Source: Polaromonas sp047303325 (GTDB lineage Bacteria; Pseudomonadota; Gammaproteobacteria; Burkholderiales; Burkholderiaceae_C). From it: DNA of 64,000 bases. Below the pieces are notes generated by a model. The model made no database searches. It was given only the letters and a program-made list of their open reading frames with translations, and was not told the DNA's origin. Made by a program: the position numbers and the translations under genes. Positions 15,207-23,476 of the stretch are shown piece by piece. Position 1 is the stretch's first letter; the number at the start of each line of letters is the position of its first letter. The DNA is taken from contig NZ_JBKBEX010000007.1 of the NCBI RefSeq assembly GCF_047303325.1, positions 1 through 64,000 of the forward strand, read 5' to 3'.

Positions 15207-16501
15207 ACCGTGCCGTCGCTTTCGATGTTCAGGGGCGGCAAACCCTGATGCAATTGCTGTGCCAGTGCGCGCCCCGCGGCCCAGGTGCCGCCTTCGAGCA
15301 CGCGGGCCAGCGGCATCTGTTCGGCCGTCAATCCTAACTGCTCGCGCACCATGGGCGCGAGTTCGTCGAGCAGGGCCACGGTCAGCGCGCGCCATTCCAC
15401 AATGAGTTCATCACCGGCCTGGTGCAGGCGCTGGGCCTGGGCCGGGTCCTTGAACAGCAGCACGCCGGCGTCCAGGAACAGGCCGCCGTTGCGGTATTCG
15501 GGCAGGCCGGTCAGGGCGTCCAGGCCGTTGACCTGCACGCCGGCCCATTCAAAGGGCTCGAGCAGCGAATAGGTGAGCCACTGCGAAAGCTTGTGGAATG
15601 GCATCCAGCCCTGGCTGGGGCCGCTGTCGGCTTCGCCGGCCGCGGGGTGGCGCCAGCAGTCGCCCAGCGGGATGTTACCCAGCATGTTCTGCGCCGGCCA
15701 GATGGACGACAGGCCGGTCAGCAGGATGGACAGCAGCTCATGCGCCTCGACGGTGTTTTTGCCGGGAAGCACCAGCACTTCAAACAAATGCCCGGGACGG
15801 CCGCGCGGGCCGAACAGCGCGGGCTGGTCCTGCAGGGCCTGGCCCAGGCGGCGCAGCAGCGCGGCGCGGCCTTCCAGGCCCACCAGCGGGTTGCTTTCGC
15901 TGACCTGGAAGGCGGCGGCCAGCTGTTCGCCCGTGACGGCCTTGAGGCCCGCGGCATCGGCCTGCAGCGGGTACTGCGGGTCGCTGGAAAACATGCCGGC
16001 CATAAAGGCATGGAAGCTGGCCACGCCCAGGCCTTCGGAGCGGCTGTACTCGCAGCCGGGCCGCTCGCCCTGGGCGGCTTCAAGGTAGCGCCACTGCGGG
16101 CCGGCGCCGGCGTCGAGCAGCACGCTGACCAGGGCCAGGTCGATCTGGGCGCGCGCGCGCCCGGCCGGCGTGGCCGAGGCCAAGGCCTCGTTGAGCAGGG
16201 CGGGGCGGTTGACGCCGCCGGCCTCGAAATGCCGCCAGCGCGAGTGGTAGGGAATCTCCAGGCTGGGGTAGCGGGCACGCGTGATTTCGGCGACCAGGCT
16301 GGCGGCGGTGGCCATGGCGCCGTCGTTGACGCTGAACCAGGCCGATTCGCCGCGGCGCGCGCGTGCCAGCAGGGCGCGTGCGCGCGTGCGTATGGTGGCG
16401 GTGGACCGCAGCTCGGCGGCGGCGCCTATGCCGCGCAGGTTGCCGGCGATGGTGTAGCTGGCGTTGGCCGGGGGCGAGGCGGGATTGGGGGCTTCAGGCA
16501 T
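15200..16501 (-). CDS. URC4/urg3 family protein (DUF1688), uracil catabolism
   Basis: This 433-residue soluble protein belongs to the DUF1688 family, whose fungal members are URC4/urg3 and are required for degrading uracil by the URC route. Characteristic segments are SLEIPYHSRWRHFEAGGVNR near residue 80, SRSEGLGVASFHAFMAGMFSS, LVGLEGRAALLRRLG and GNIPLGDCWRHPAA. No signal or membrane segment is present, so it should act in the cytosol. The ATG at 16501 overlaps the URC1 stop by 8 bases, which fixes the start and suggests coupled translation. Its exact reaction is not settled in the literature I know; it is thought to act after URC1 on the opened ribosyl intermediate. Confidence 0.85.
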   Translation of the reverse strand: MPEAPNPASPPANASYTIAGNLRGIGAAAELRSTATIRTRARALLARARRGESAWFSVNDGAMATAASLVAEITRARYPSLEIPYHSRWRHFEAGGVNRPALLNEALASATPAGRARAQIDLALVSVLLDAGAGPQWRYLEAAQGERPGCEYSRSEGLGVASFHAFMAGMFSSDPQYPLQADAAGLKAVTGEQLAAAFQVSESNPLVGLEGRAALLRRLGQALQDQPALFGPRGRPGHLFEVLVLPGKNTVEAHELLSILLTGLSSIWPAQNMLGNIPLGDCWRHPAAGEADSGPSQGWMPFHKLSQWLTYSLLEPFEWAGVQVNGLDALTGLPEYRNGGLFLDAGVLLFKDPAQAQRLHQAGDELIVEWRALTVALLDELAPMVREQLGLTAEQMPLARVLEGGTWAAGRALAQQLHQGLPPLNIESDGTVF

Positions 16502-17807
16502 CCAGCCCCCGGCCCTTGGCTTTTTTGAGTTCCTCGGCGTCGGGCACGGCCCCGGGCGTGAAATAGCCGGCGGCCATCTTGGCGTCCATCTCGACCTGGG
16601 CATCGGCCGGGATCAGGCCTTCGGGGATGTTGACGCGTTCGACGACTTCGATGCCGGCTCGTGTGATGGCGTCGTATTTCATGTTGCTCATGGAGACCAG
16701 CCTGTGGATCTTGCGTATACCCAGCCAGCTCAGCACGTCGGGCATCAACTCCTGAAAGCGCATGTCCTGCACGCCGGCCACACATTCGGTGCGGGCGAAG
16801 TACTGGTCGGCGGTGTCGCCGCCGACCTGGCGCTTGCGCGCGTTGTAGACCAGGAACTTGGTGACTTCGCCGAGCGCCCGGCCTTCCTTGCGGAAGTAGG
16901 CCACCAGGCCCACGCCGCCGCGTTGCGCGCCCTGTATGCATTCCTCGATCGCATGCGTGAGGTAGGGGCGGCAGGTGCAGATGTCGGAGCCGAAGACGTC
17001 GGAGCCGTTGCATTCGTCGTGCACGCGGGCGGTGAGTTCGATCTCGGGGTTGGCCAGGTCGCGCGGCTTGCCGAAGATGTAGGCGGTGAGGCCGCCTATG
17101 GGCGGCAGGAACACTTCCAGGTCGCTGCGCGTGACGAGTTCGGGGTACATGCCGCCGGTTTCCTCGAACAGCACGCGGCGCAAATCGGTCTCGCTGCACC
17201 CGAAGCGCCGGGCGACTTCGGGCAGGTACCAGACCGGCTCGACCGCGACCTTGGTGACCACGGCCGCGCCGCCGGCCGTGAGGTATTTGCCGTCGGCCTT
17301 CAGGCGCCCGGACTGCAGGGCCTCTATGACCTCGGGCAGGATCACATGGGCTTGCGTCACGGCGATGGTGGGGCGTATGTCGTAGCCGGCGGCCAGCTCG
17401 GCCGAAAAAACGTCGGCCACCGTGGCGCCCCAGGGGTCCATGGCGGCGATGCGGCCGGGCTCGCTCCACTGCGGGTAGGGGCCGATGATGTCGGTGGGCG
17501 AGGTGTTGGTGAGGTCGGCCTTGTGTTTGGCCGACAGTGCACCCGAGGCGACGGCCAGCGCACGGTAGACGCTGTAGGAGCCGCTGTGCGTGCCGATGAC
17601 GTTGCGGTGGCTGCGCTTGGTGGTGGTGCCGACCACCGGGCCGCGTTCGGCCGGCGTGGCCGCGCCCCAGTGGATGGGCAGCGCGCCGTGGCCGCCCGCG
17701 TGCGAGGTCAGCCGGATGTGGGAGGTTGATGTGTTGGAGGCGGCTGGCGCGGCTCCCGGGGAAGAACCAGGTGCGCCGGAAGACGGGGCGGCAACTTCAG
17801 CAGGCAT
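16494..17807 (-). CDS. URC1-type GTP cyclohydrolase II-like enzyme
   Basis: This 437-residue enzyme is related to GTP cyclohydrolase II (RibA) but has a long N-terminal region and C-terminal tail typical of URC1 proteins of uracil catabolism. The zinc-site motif reads RVHDECNGSDVFGSDICTC, against RVHSECLTGDVFGSLRCDC in RibA, and the catalytic loop is RKEGRALGEVTKF. The substitutions fit a changed substrate (UMP-type ring opening rather than GTP). No DHBP synthase domain is fused. It is the first gene of the minus-strand block, and a candidate promoter lies at 17829-17857. True riboflavin synthesis is unlikely given URC4 and upp next door. Confidence 0.85.
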   Translation of the reverse strand: MPAEVAAPSSGAPGSSPGAAPAASNTSTSHIRLTSHAGGHGALPIHWGAATPAERGPVVGTTTKRSHRNVIGTHSGSYSVYRALAVASGALSAKHKADLTNTSPTDIIGPYPQWSEPGRIAAMDPWGATVADVFSAELAAGYDIRPTIAVTQAHVILPEVIEALQSGRLKADGKYLTAGGAAVVTKVAVEPVWYLPEVARRFGCSETDLRRVLFEETGGMYPELVTRSDLEVFLPPIGGLTAYIFGKPRDLANPEIELTARVHDECNGSDVFGSDICTCRPYLTHAIEECIQGAQRGGVGLVAYFRKEGRALGEVTKFLVYNARKRQVGGDTADQYFARTECVAGVQDMRFQELMPDVLSWLGIRKIHRLVSMSNMKYDAITRAGIEVVERVNIPEGLIPADAQVEMDAKMAAGYFTPGAVPDAEELKKAKGRGLDA

Positions 17808-17828
17808 TGCGTATCCTTCAAAAAAACC

Positions 17829-17857
17829 AATGTAGCGATGCGTGCCGGGCTTGACAA
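17829..17857 (-). promoter_or_regulatory. Candidate sigma70-type promoter for the URC / nucleobase block
   Basis: On the minus strand a -35-like TTGTCA (17852-17857) is separated by 17 bases from a -10-like TACATT (17829-17834), 21 bases before the URC1 start codon. The -35 sits in a small GGGCTT/AAGCCC palindrome, which might be an operator. The -10 matches only 4 of 6 consensus positions. Confidence 0.35.
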
Positions 17858-17923
17858 GCCCGCTGCCTGCCGGAGGTCGTTAATACGCGACAGGCGGCGC
17901 GCCCTTTGGGGGTGCGCCCGGTG

Positions 17924-19450
17924 TCAGCGTTTCTTGCCGCCGAAGATGCTGCCCAGCACGCCGCGGATGATCTCGCGGCCCACGGCCGAGCCCATGGTGC
18001 GCACGGCCGACTTGGCCATGCTTTGGGCCAGGCCGTCGTGCTTGCCGCCGCGCGGGCCGGTGGTGCCGAAGAGCACGTCGTTGAGCCCGCCCAGGATGCC
18101 GCCGGAGTCGCTGGTGCCGGCCGCACCGCCCTGGGGCGCCTTGCCGGCTTCGGCGGCCGCCACTTCGGCGCGGCCCTTGATTTTTTCGTAGGCCGATTCG
18201 CGGTCCACGACTTTTTCATAGACGCCCGCGACCAGCGAGCCCTGGATCAGCGCCTGACGCTGCTGCGGCGTGATGGGGCCGATCTGGCTGCCGGGCGGCA
18301 GCACAAAAGCCCGTTCGGTGACGCCGGGCCGGCCCTTGGTGTCGAGCAGGCTGACCAGCGCCTCGCCGACGGCCAGCTCGGTGATGGCTGTCTCGATGTC
18401 CAGGCCGGGCTTTTGCCGCATGGTCTGCGCGGTGGCCTTGACGGCCTTCTGGTCGCGCGGCGTGAAGGCGCGCAGCGCGTGCTGCACGCGGTTGCCCAGT
18501 TGAGCCAGCACCGAGTCGGGAATGTCCAGCGGGTTCTGCGTCACGAAATACACGCCCACGCCCTTGGAGCGCACCAGGCGCACCACGAGCTCTATGCGCT
18601 CGACCAGCGCCTTGGGCGCCTCGTTGAACAGCAAATGCGCCTCGTCGAAGAAAAACACCAGCTTGGGTTTTTCGGGGTCGCCGATTTCGGGCAACTGCTC
18701 GAACAGCTCGGACAGCATCCACAGCAAAAAGGTGGCGTAAAGGCGCGGCGAATTCATAAGCTTGTCGGCGGCCAGGATGTTGATCACCCCCTTGCCGTCC
18801 ACCGTCTGCATGAAGTCGCTGATGTTGAGCATGGGCTCGCCGAAGAACTTGTCGCCGCCCTGGCTTTCGACCTGCAGCAGGCCGCGCTGGATGGCGCCCA
18901 CGCTGGCGGCGCTGACATTGCCGTACTGGGTGGTGAACTCGCCGGCGTTGTCGCCCACGTACTGCAGCATGGCGCGCAGGTCTTTGAGGTCCAGCAGCAG
19001 CATGCCGTTGTCGTCGGCGATCTTGAACACCAGGTTGAGCACGCCGGCCTGGGTCTCGTTGAGGTTGAGCATGCGGCCCAGCAGCAGCGGCCCCATGTCG
19101 GAGACGGTGGCGCGCACCGGGTGGCCCTGTTCGCCGAAGACGTCCCACAGCGTGGCCGGGCAGGCCAGGGATTCGGGGATGTCAATGCCGCGCTCCTTGA
19201 GGACGGCGGCCATCTTGGCGCCTATGCTGCCGGCCTGGCTGATGCCGGTCAGGTCGCCCTTGACGTCGGCCATGAAGACCGGCACGCCGATTTTGGAGAA
19301 ATTCTCGGCCAGGGTCTGCAGCGTGACGGTCTTACCGGTGCCGGTGGCACCGGTGATCAGGCCGTGGCGATTCGCCAGGCCGGGCAGCAGCTCGCACTGG
19401 GTGTCGGCATTGCGGGCGATGAGCAGGGGGAGGGCGGTGGTTTCGGCCAT
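17924..19450 (-). CDS. HerA-like helicase / DUF853 ATPase
   Basis: This 508-residue cytoplasmic P-loop ATPase belongs to the DUF853 (YjgR) family, related to the HerA/FtsK translocases. Walker A is GATGTGKTVT near residue 34, followed by ADVKGDLTG; Walker B is KLVFFFDEAHLLF near residue 262, and a sensor-like VYFVTQNPLDIPDSV follows. The C-terminal 70 residues are glycine/alanine-rich and end in a basic IFGGKKR. Family members are widespread, but their physiological role is poorly defined. It is divergent from yebC, with 78 bases between the two starts, and is not obviously part of the uracil block. Confidence 0.85.
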   Translation of the reverse strand: MAETTALPLLIARNADTQCELLPGLANRHGLITGATGTGKTVTLQTLAENFSKIGVPVFMADVKGDLTGISQAGSIGAKMAAVLKERGIDIPESLACPATLWDVFGEQGHPVRATVSDMGPLLLGRMLNLNETQAGVLNLVFKIADDNGMLLLDLKDLRAMLQYVGDNAGEFTTQYGNVSAASVGAIQRGLLQVESQGGDKFFGEPMLNISDFMQTVDGKGVINILAADKLMNSPRLYATFLLWMLSELFEQLPEIGDPEKPKLVFFFDEAHLLFNEAPKALVERIELVVRLVRSKGVGVYFVTQNPLDIPDSVLAQLGNRVQHALRAFTPRDQKAVKATAQTMRQKPGLDIETAITELAVGEALVSLLDTKGRPGVTERAFVLPPGSQIGPITPQQRQALIQGSLVAGVYEKVVDRESAYEKIKGRAEVAAAEAGKAPQGGAAGTSDSGGILGGLNDVLFGTTGPRGGKHDGLAQSMAKSAVRTMGSAVGREIIRGVLGSIFGGKKR

Positions 19451-19528
19451 GGGGGTGTGCGGTGGGTGAAAAAGTAAAATGCGGTTTGTAGATTAAATCA
19501 ATTAATCACTGAATAAAGGGTTTCTGTC

Positions 19529-20254
19529 GTGGCTGGTCATAGTAAATGGGCGAATATTCAACACCGCAAGGGCCGACAGGACGAAAAACGCCAGCGCATC
19601 TGGACGCGCGTGATGCGCGAAATCATGGTGGCGGCCCGCATGGGCGGCGGCGACCTGGGCACCAACCCGCGGCTGCGCCTGGCGGTGGACAAGGCCAAAG
19701 CGGCCAACATGCCAAATGAAAACGTCAAATACGGCATCGCCAAGGCCACCGGCAGCCTGGAAGGCGTGCATTACGAAGAGGTGCGCTACGAGGGCTACGG
19801 CATAGGCGGCGCGGCCATCATCGTCGACTGCATGACCGACAACAAGGTACGCACCGTGGCCGAAGTGCGCCACGCGTTTTCCAAGCACGGCGGCAATATG
19901 GGCACCGAAGGCTCGGTGGCCTTCCAGTTCAAGCACTGCGGCCAGATTATTTTCGCGCCCGGCGCCAGCGAAGACAAGATCATGGAAGTGGCGCTGGAGT
20001 CCGGCGCGGACGACGTGATCACGCACGAAGACGGCGCCATCGAGGTGCTCACGCCCTACACCGGCTTTGAGGCCGTGCGCAACGCGCTGGAGGCCGCCGG
20101 CCTCAAGCCCGAGATCGCCGAGGTCACCATGCGCGCCGACAACACCATAGAGCTCAGCGGCGAGGACGCCCGCAAAATGCAAAAACTGCTGGATGTGCTG
20201 GAAGACCTGGACGACACCCAGGACGTGTTCCACAACGCGGTCCTCGAAAGCTGA
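19529..20254 (+). CDS. yebC: YebC/PmpR family transcriptional regulator or translation factor
   Basis: This 241-residue protein begins with the invariant MAGHSKWANIQHRKGRQD and continues through the three-domain YebC fold, including NVKYGIAKATGSLEGVHYEEV and GGNMGTEGSVAFQF. Family members have been described as DNA-binding regulators and, for some, as factors easing translation through difficult sequences. The start codon is GTG at 19529, fixed by the conserved N-terminus. It leads a plus-strand run of housekeeping genes and is 14 bases ahead of a small membrane protein gene. Length is normal for the family. Confidence 0.95.
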   Translation: MAGHSKWANIQHRKGRQDEKRQRIWTRVMREIMVAARMGGGDLGTNPRLRLAVDKAKAANMPNENVKYGIAKATGSLEGVHYEEVRYEGYGIGGAAIIVDCMTDNKVRTVAEVRHAFSKHGGNMGTEGSVAFQFKHCGQIIFAPGASEDKIMEVALESGADDVITHEDGAIEVLTPYTGFEAVRNALEAAGLKPEIAEVTMRADNTIELSGEDARKMQKLLDVLEDLDDTQDVFHNAVLES

Positions 20255-20268
20255 AGGTCGGGAGTGAG

Positions 20269-20550
20269 ATGATGGATGATTCCGAACGGCTGGCCCGCAT
20301 TGAAACCCTGCTGCAAGAAGGCAACCGCCTGCGCAGCGAGGCGATCGCGCTGCAGAAGGAATCGCTGGCCATGCAGAAGTCGCTGGTCGACGAAACCCGC
20401 GCCAATATCGTGAAAGCCGGCAAAGTCAACGACCAGGCGCTGGACATCCAACGCCGCGCCAGGGTGGCCGCCAAGGTCATTTTCGGCATCGTATTTATTC
20501 TTGTTGTGTACCTCAGCTATTTGCTGTTTTTTAGATTGAACCTCCCGTGA
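20269..20550 (+). CDS. Small hypothetical protein with C-terminal membrane anchor
   Basis: This 93-residue protein has about 60 residues of charged, probably coiled-coil helix (DSERLARIETLLQEGNRLRS, then QKESLAMQKSLVDETRANI), followed by one strongly hydrophobic span near residues 68-88 (VIFGIVFILVVYLSYLLFF). It looks like a tail-anchored inner-membrane protein. I do not recognise a named family. A GGAG at 20261-20264 suits the second of two consecutive ATGs (20272) slightly better. Its TGA overlaps the purD GTG (GTGA), so translation of purD is probably coupled to it. Confidence 0.7.
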   Translation: MMDDSERLARIETLLQEGNRLRSEAIALQKESLAMQKSLVDETRANIVKAGKVNDQALDIQRRARVAAKVIFGIVFILVVYLSYLLFFRLNLP

Positions 20551-21848
20551 AAGTTCTTGTTATTGGCGGCGGCGGCCGTGAGCACGCGCTGGCCTGGAAA
20601 CTGGCGCAGTCCCCGAAAGTCCAGGCGGTCTACGTCGCGCCCGGCAACGGCGGCACCGCGCTTGACGCCCGGCTGGAAAACATCGCGATCACCGACGTGA
20701 AGGCGCTGCGCGAATGGGCTGCGGCCGAAAAGATCGCGCTGACCGTGGTCGGCCCCGAGCAGCCGCTGGCCGCCGGCGTGGTCGATGAGTTCCGCGCGCA
20801 CGGTCTGCGGATCTTCGGCCCGACCAAGGCCGCCGCCCAGCTCGAAAGCTCCAAGGCTTTTTCCAAGGCCTTCATGAAGCGCCACGGCATCCCCACGGCC
20901 GAATACGAAACCTTTAGCGACGCGGCCGCGGCCCATGCCTATGTGGACGAAAAAGGCGCGCCCATCGTCGTCAAGGCCGATGGCCTGGCCGCAGGCAAGG
21001 GCGTGGTGGTGGCGATGACGCTGCAGGAGGCGCACGAGGCCATCGAGTTCATGCTCGCGCCCAACCCGGACTTCAACCCGCTGGGCGTGACGCACAACGA
21101 GGGCGGCGCGCGCGTGGTCATCGAGGAGTTTTTGCAGGGCGAGGAAGCCAGCTTCATCGTGATGTGCGACGGCAAGAACGTGGCGGCCATGGCCACCAGC
21201 CAGGACCACAAGCGCCTGCTGGACGGCGACGAAGGCCCCAATACCGGCGGCATGGGCGCGTACTCGCCGGCCCCGGTGGTCACGCCCGAGGTGCATGCCC
21301 GCGCCATGCGCGAGATCATCCTGCCGACCATCAAGGGCATGGAGAAAGACGGCATTCCTTTCACAGGCTTTCTGTATGCCGGCCTGATGATTGACGCCGA
21401 AGGCAAACCCAAGACGCTGGAATTCAACTGCCGCATGGGCGACCCGGAAACCCAGCCCATCATGATGCGGCTCAAGACCGACCTTTTCGACGTGATGATG
21501 GCCGCGACTTCGGGCGCGCTGGACCAGATCGAGCTCGACTGGGACCGCAGGCCCGCGCTTGGCGTGGTGATGGCCGCGCACGGCTACCCGCTGAATCCGC
21601 GCAAGGGCGATGCCATCCACGGCCTGGTCAAGCCCGCCGACGCGCCCGAGGACGCTATGGTGTTCCACGCCGGCACCCGCAAGGACGGCGACACGACGCT
21701 GACCGCGGGCGGCCGCGTGCTCTGCGTGACGGCGCTGGGCGGCACGGTGAAAGCCGCGCAGCAGCGCGCCTACGAAGTCGCCCAGGGCATACGCTTTGAC
21801 GGCGCGCAGTACCGCAAGGACATAGGCTGGCGCGCGCTCAAGCCCTGA
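20547..21848 (+). CDS. purD: Phosphoribosylamine-glycine ligase
   Basis: This 433-residue ATP-grasp enzyme catalyses the second step of de novo purine synthesis, joining glycine to phosphoribosylamine. Clear signatures are the N-terminal VIGGGGREHALAWKLAQS, PFVGPEQPLAAGVVDEF-type segment near residue 70, ATP-grasp lysine region GAPIVVKADGLAAGKGVVVA near residue 135, and EFNCRMGDPETQPIMMRL near residue 290. Length is standard. The GTG start at 20547 overlaps the previous stop codon. A 10-bp stem hairpin follows the stop before hemF. Confidence 0.95.
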   Translation: MKVLVIGGGGREHALAWKLAQSPKVQAVYVAPGNGGTALDARLENIAITDVKALREWAAAEKIALTVVGPEQPLAAGVVDEFRAHGLRIFGPTKAAAQLESSKAFSKAFMKRHGIPTAEYETFSDAAAAHAYVDEKGAPIVVKADGLAAGKGVVVAMTLQEAHEAIEFMLAPNPDFNPLGVTHNEGGARVVIEEFLQGEEASFIVMCDGKNVAAMATSQDHKRLLDGDEGPNTGGMGAYSPAPVVTPEVHARAMREIILPTIKGMEKDGIPFTGFLYAGLMIDAEGKPKTLEFNCRMGDPETQPIMMRLKTDLFDVMMAATSGALDQIELDWDRRPALGVVMAAHGYPLNPRKGDAIHGLVKPADAPEDAMVFHAGTRKDGDTTLTAGGRVLCVTALGGTVKAAQQRAYEVAQGIRFDGAQYRKDIGWRALKP

Positions 21849-21856
21849 CCACTGTA

Positions 21857-21879
21857 CGGAGGCCGCTGTGCGGCTTCCG
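21857..21879 (+). other. Hairpin between purD and hemF
   Basis: CGGAGGCCGC and GCGGCTTCCG form a 10-bp stem with one G-T pair and a 3-base loop. No T-run follows, so it is at best a weak or Rho-assisted terminator or an mRNA-processing structure between the two genes. Confidence 0.35.
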
Positions 21880-21900
21880 TCCCCCGGGGAACACCTCAGC

Positions 21901-22818
21901 ATGACCGATATTTCAAGCGTTAGAGACTTTCTGCTGGCGCTACAGCAGCGCATCACCGGCGCCATTTCCGCCATCGACGGCCGGGCTTTCACGGCCGACC
22001 GCTGGCAGAAGGAGCCGGGCGAGCCCCTGCAGGGCAACGGCCTGACCATGATCCTGGAGCAGGGCAATGTGTTCGAGCGCGCCGGCTGCGGTTTTTCGCA
22101 TGTGCGCGGGCCCAAGCTGCCGCCCTCGGCGACGCAGCACCGGCCCGAACTGGCCGGCGCGCCCTTTGAGGCCCTGGGGGTTTCGCTGGTGTTCCACCCG
22201 CGCAACCCCTATGTGCCGACGGTACACATGAATGTGCGCATGCTGGCCGCGACGCCGGTTGCCAGCCCCGATGCGCCGGTCTGCTGGTTCGGCGGCGGCA
22301 TGGACCTGACGCCGTATTACGGCTTTGCAGAGGACGCGGTGCATTTCCACCAGGCCTGCAAGGACGCGCTGGCGCCTTTCGGTGAGGACAAATACCCGCG
22401 CTTCAAGCAGTGGTGCGACGAGTATTTCTACCTCAAGCACCGGCAGGAGCAGCGCGGCATAGGCGGCGTGTTTTTTGACGATTTCCAGGAACTGGGCCCG
22501 GAGCGCAGCTTTGCCCTGATGCAAGGGGTGGCCGATGCCTTTTTGCCGGCCTACCTGCCCATTGTGGAGCGGCGCAAGGACATGCCTTACGGCGAGCGGG
22601 AGCGCGAATTCCAGCTCTACCGGCGCGGCCGCTATGTGGAATTCAACCTGGTCTGGGACCGCGGCACGCATTTCGGCCTGCAGTCGGGCGGGCGTACCGA
22701 GTCCATCCTGATGTCCATGCCGCCGCTGGCGAGCTGGTCCTACCAGCGCGGCGTTGAGGCCGGCAGCCCTGAAGAGCGGCTTTACACCGAGTTTTTGCCG
22801 AGGCGGGACTGGGTTTGA
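21901..22818 (+). CDS. hemF: Oxygen-dependent coproporphyrinogen III oxidase
   Basis: This 305-residue enzyme performs the oxidative decarboxylation of coproporphyrinogen III to protoporphyrinogen IX using oxygen, in haem synthesis. Family landmarks are VHMNVRMLAATP near residue 107, the active-site segment CWFGGGMDLTPYYGF near residue 130, KQWCDEYFYLKHR, and the C-terminal GLQSGGRTESILMSMPP. The chosen ATG at 21901 gives the normal length; an in-frame ATG at 21868 would add 11 unsupported residues. Its stop overlaps the TTG start of nadD. Presence implies aerobic or facultative growth. Confidence 0.95.
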   Translation: MTDISSVRDFLLALQQRITGAISAIDGRAFTADRWQKEPGEPLQGNGLTMILEQGNVFERAGCGFSHVRGPKLPPSATQHRPELAGAPFEALGVSLVFHPRNPYVPTVHMNVRMLAATPVASPDAPVCWFGGGMDLTPYYGFAEDAVHFHQACKDALAPFGEDKYPRFKQWCDEYFYLKHRQEQRGIGGVFFDDFQELGPERSFALMQGVADAFLPAYLPIVERRKDMPYGEREREFQLYRRGRYVEFNLVWDRGTHFGLQSGGRTESILMSMPPLASWSYQRGVEAGSPEERLYTEFLPRRDWV

Positions 22819-23447
22819 GCACACAGCCGCTTCCGCCGGGCAGGCGCATAGGCGTTTTCGGCGGCGCTTTCGACCCGCCGCATAACGCCCACGTGGCTCT
22901 GGCCGGTACGGCGATCGCGCAGTTCGGCCTGGACACGCTGTATGTGGTGCCCACCGGCCATGCCTGGCACAAGTCACAGGCCCTGAGCGCGCCGGCGCAC
23001 CGCCTGGCCATGGCCAGGCTGGCGTTTGAGTCCATTCCCCATGTCCAGGTGGACGAGCGCGAGGTGCAGCGCCCCGGGCCGACCTTCACCATAGACACGC
23101 TGCTGGCGCTGCAGGCGGAGAACCCGGGCGCCCAGATCTACCTGTTTATAGGCGCCGACCAGTTCGCCGCCTTCCGGCAATGGCACCGCTGGCAGGATAT
23201 CCTGGATATTGCTATAATTTGTATAGCTGGCCGTGCACAATCCATGCCGGCCCAGCCTCAGTTTGAGGCCTATGAAAGCCGCAGCAGCCGTTTTACGCTG
23301 CTCGATCTCCCCCTGATGCCCGTGAGCGCCACCCAGATCCGCCAGTTGACGGCCTCGGGCGCTGCGACAGCCGGGGAAATTACCCGCTTGGTTCCTGAAG
23401 CCGTTGCACGTTATATTTCACTGCACCAGCTGTACCGTTCCCATTAA
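22815..23447 (+). CDS. nadD: Nicotinate-nucleotide adenylyltransferase
   Basis: This 210-residue enzyme makes deamido-NAD from nicotinate mononucleotide and ATP. The nucleotidyl-transferase motif GVFGGAFDPPHNAHVAL lies near residue 13, and the C-terminal (S/T)xxxxR loop reads VSATQIR near residue 172. The start is a TTG overlapping the hemF stop (TTGA). The stretch around residues 130-140 (ILDIAIICIAG) is encoded by two palindromes at 23193-23204 and 23211-23227 and differs from the usual sequence there, so a small insertion seems likely. The enzyme otherwise looks complete. rsfS follows, as in many proteobacteria. Confidence 0.92.
   Translation: MSTQPLPPGRRIGVFGGAFDPPHNAHVALAGTAIAQFGLDTLYVVPTGHAWHKSQALSAPAHRLAMARLAFESIPHVQVDEREVQRPGPTFTIDTLLALQAENPGAQIYLFIGADQFAAFRQWHRWQDILDIAIICIAGRAQSMPAQPQFEAYESRSSRFTLLDLPLMPVSATQIRQLTASGAATAGEITRLVPEAVARYISLHQLYRSH
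23193..23227. repeat. Two adjacent palindromes with a TATAAT box inside nadD
   Basis: CAGGATATCCTG (23193-23204) is a perfect 12-bp palindrome. Six bases later GCTATA-ATTTG-TATAGC (23211-23227) is a perfect 6-bp inverted repeat, of the AGCTAT...ATAGCT type that I associate with dispersed repeats in Comamonadaceae. It contains an exact TATAAT at 23213-23218, with a 4/6 -35 match (CTGGCA) 18 bases upstream, so an internal promoter for rsfS is possible. Confidence 0.45.
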
Positions 23448-23476
23448 TTCCTTACCTTATCGAAGCACATCACTGC

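Noticed and set aside
17849..17863. GGGCTT/AAGCCC hairpin as a terminator for the DUF853 gene
   Set aside because: It lacks a T-run and lies upstream of URC1 overlapping a promoter-like site, so an operator is the better reading.
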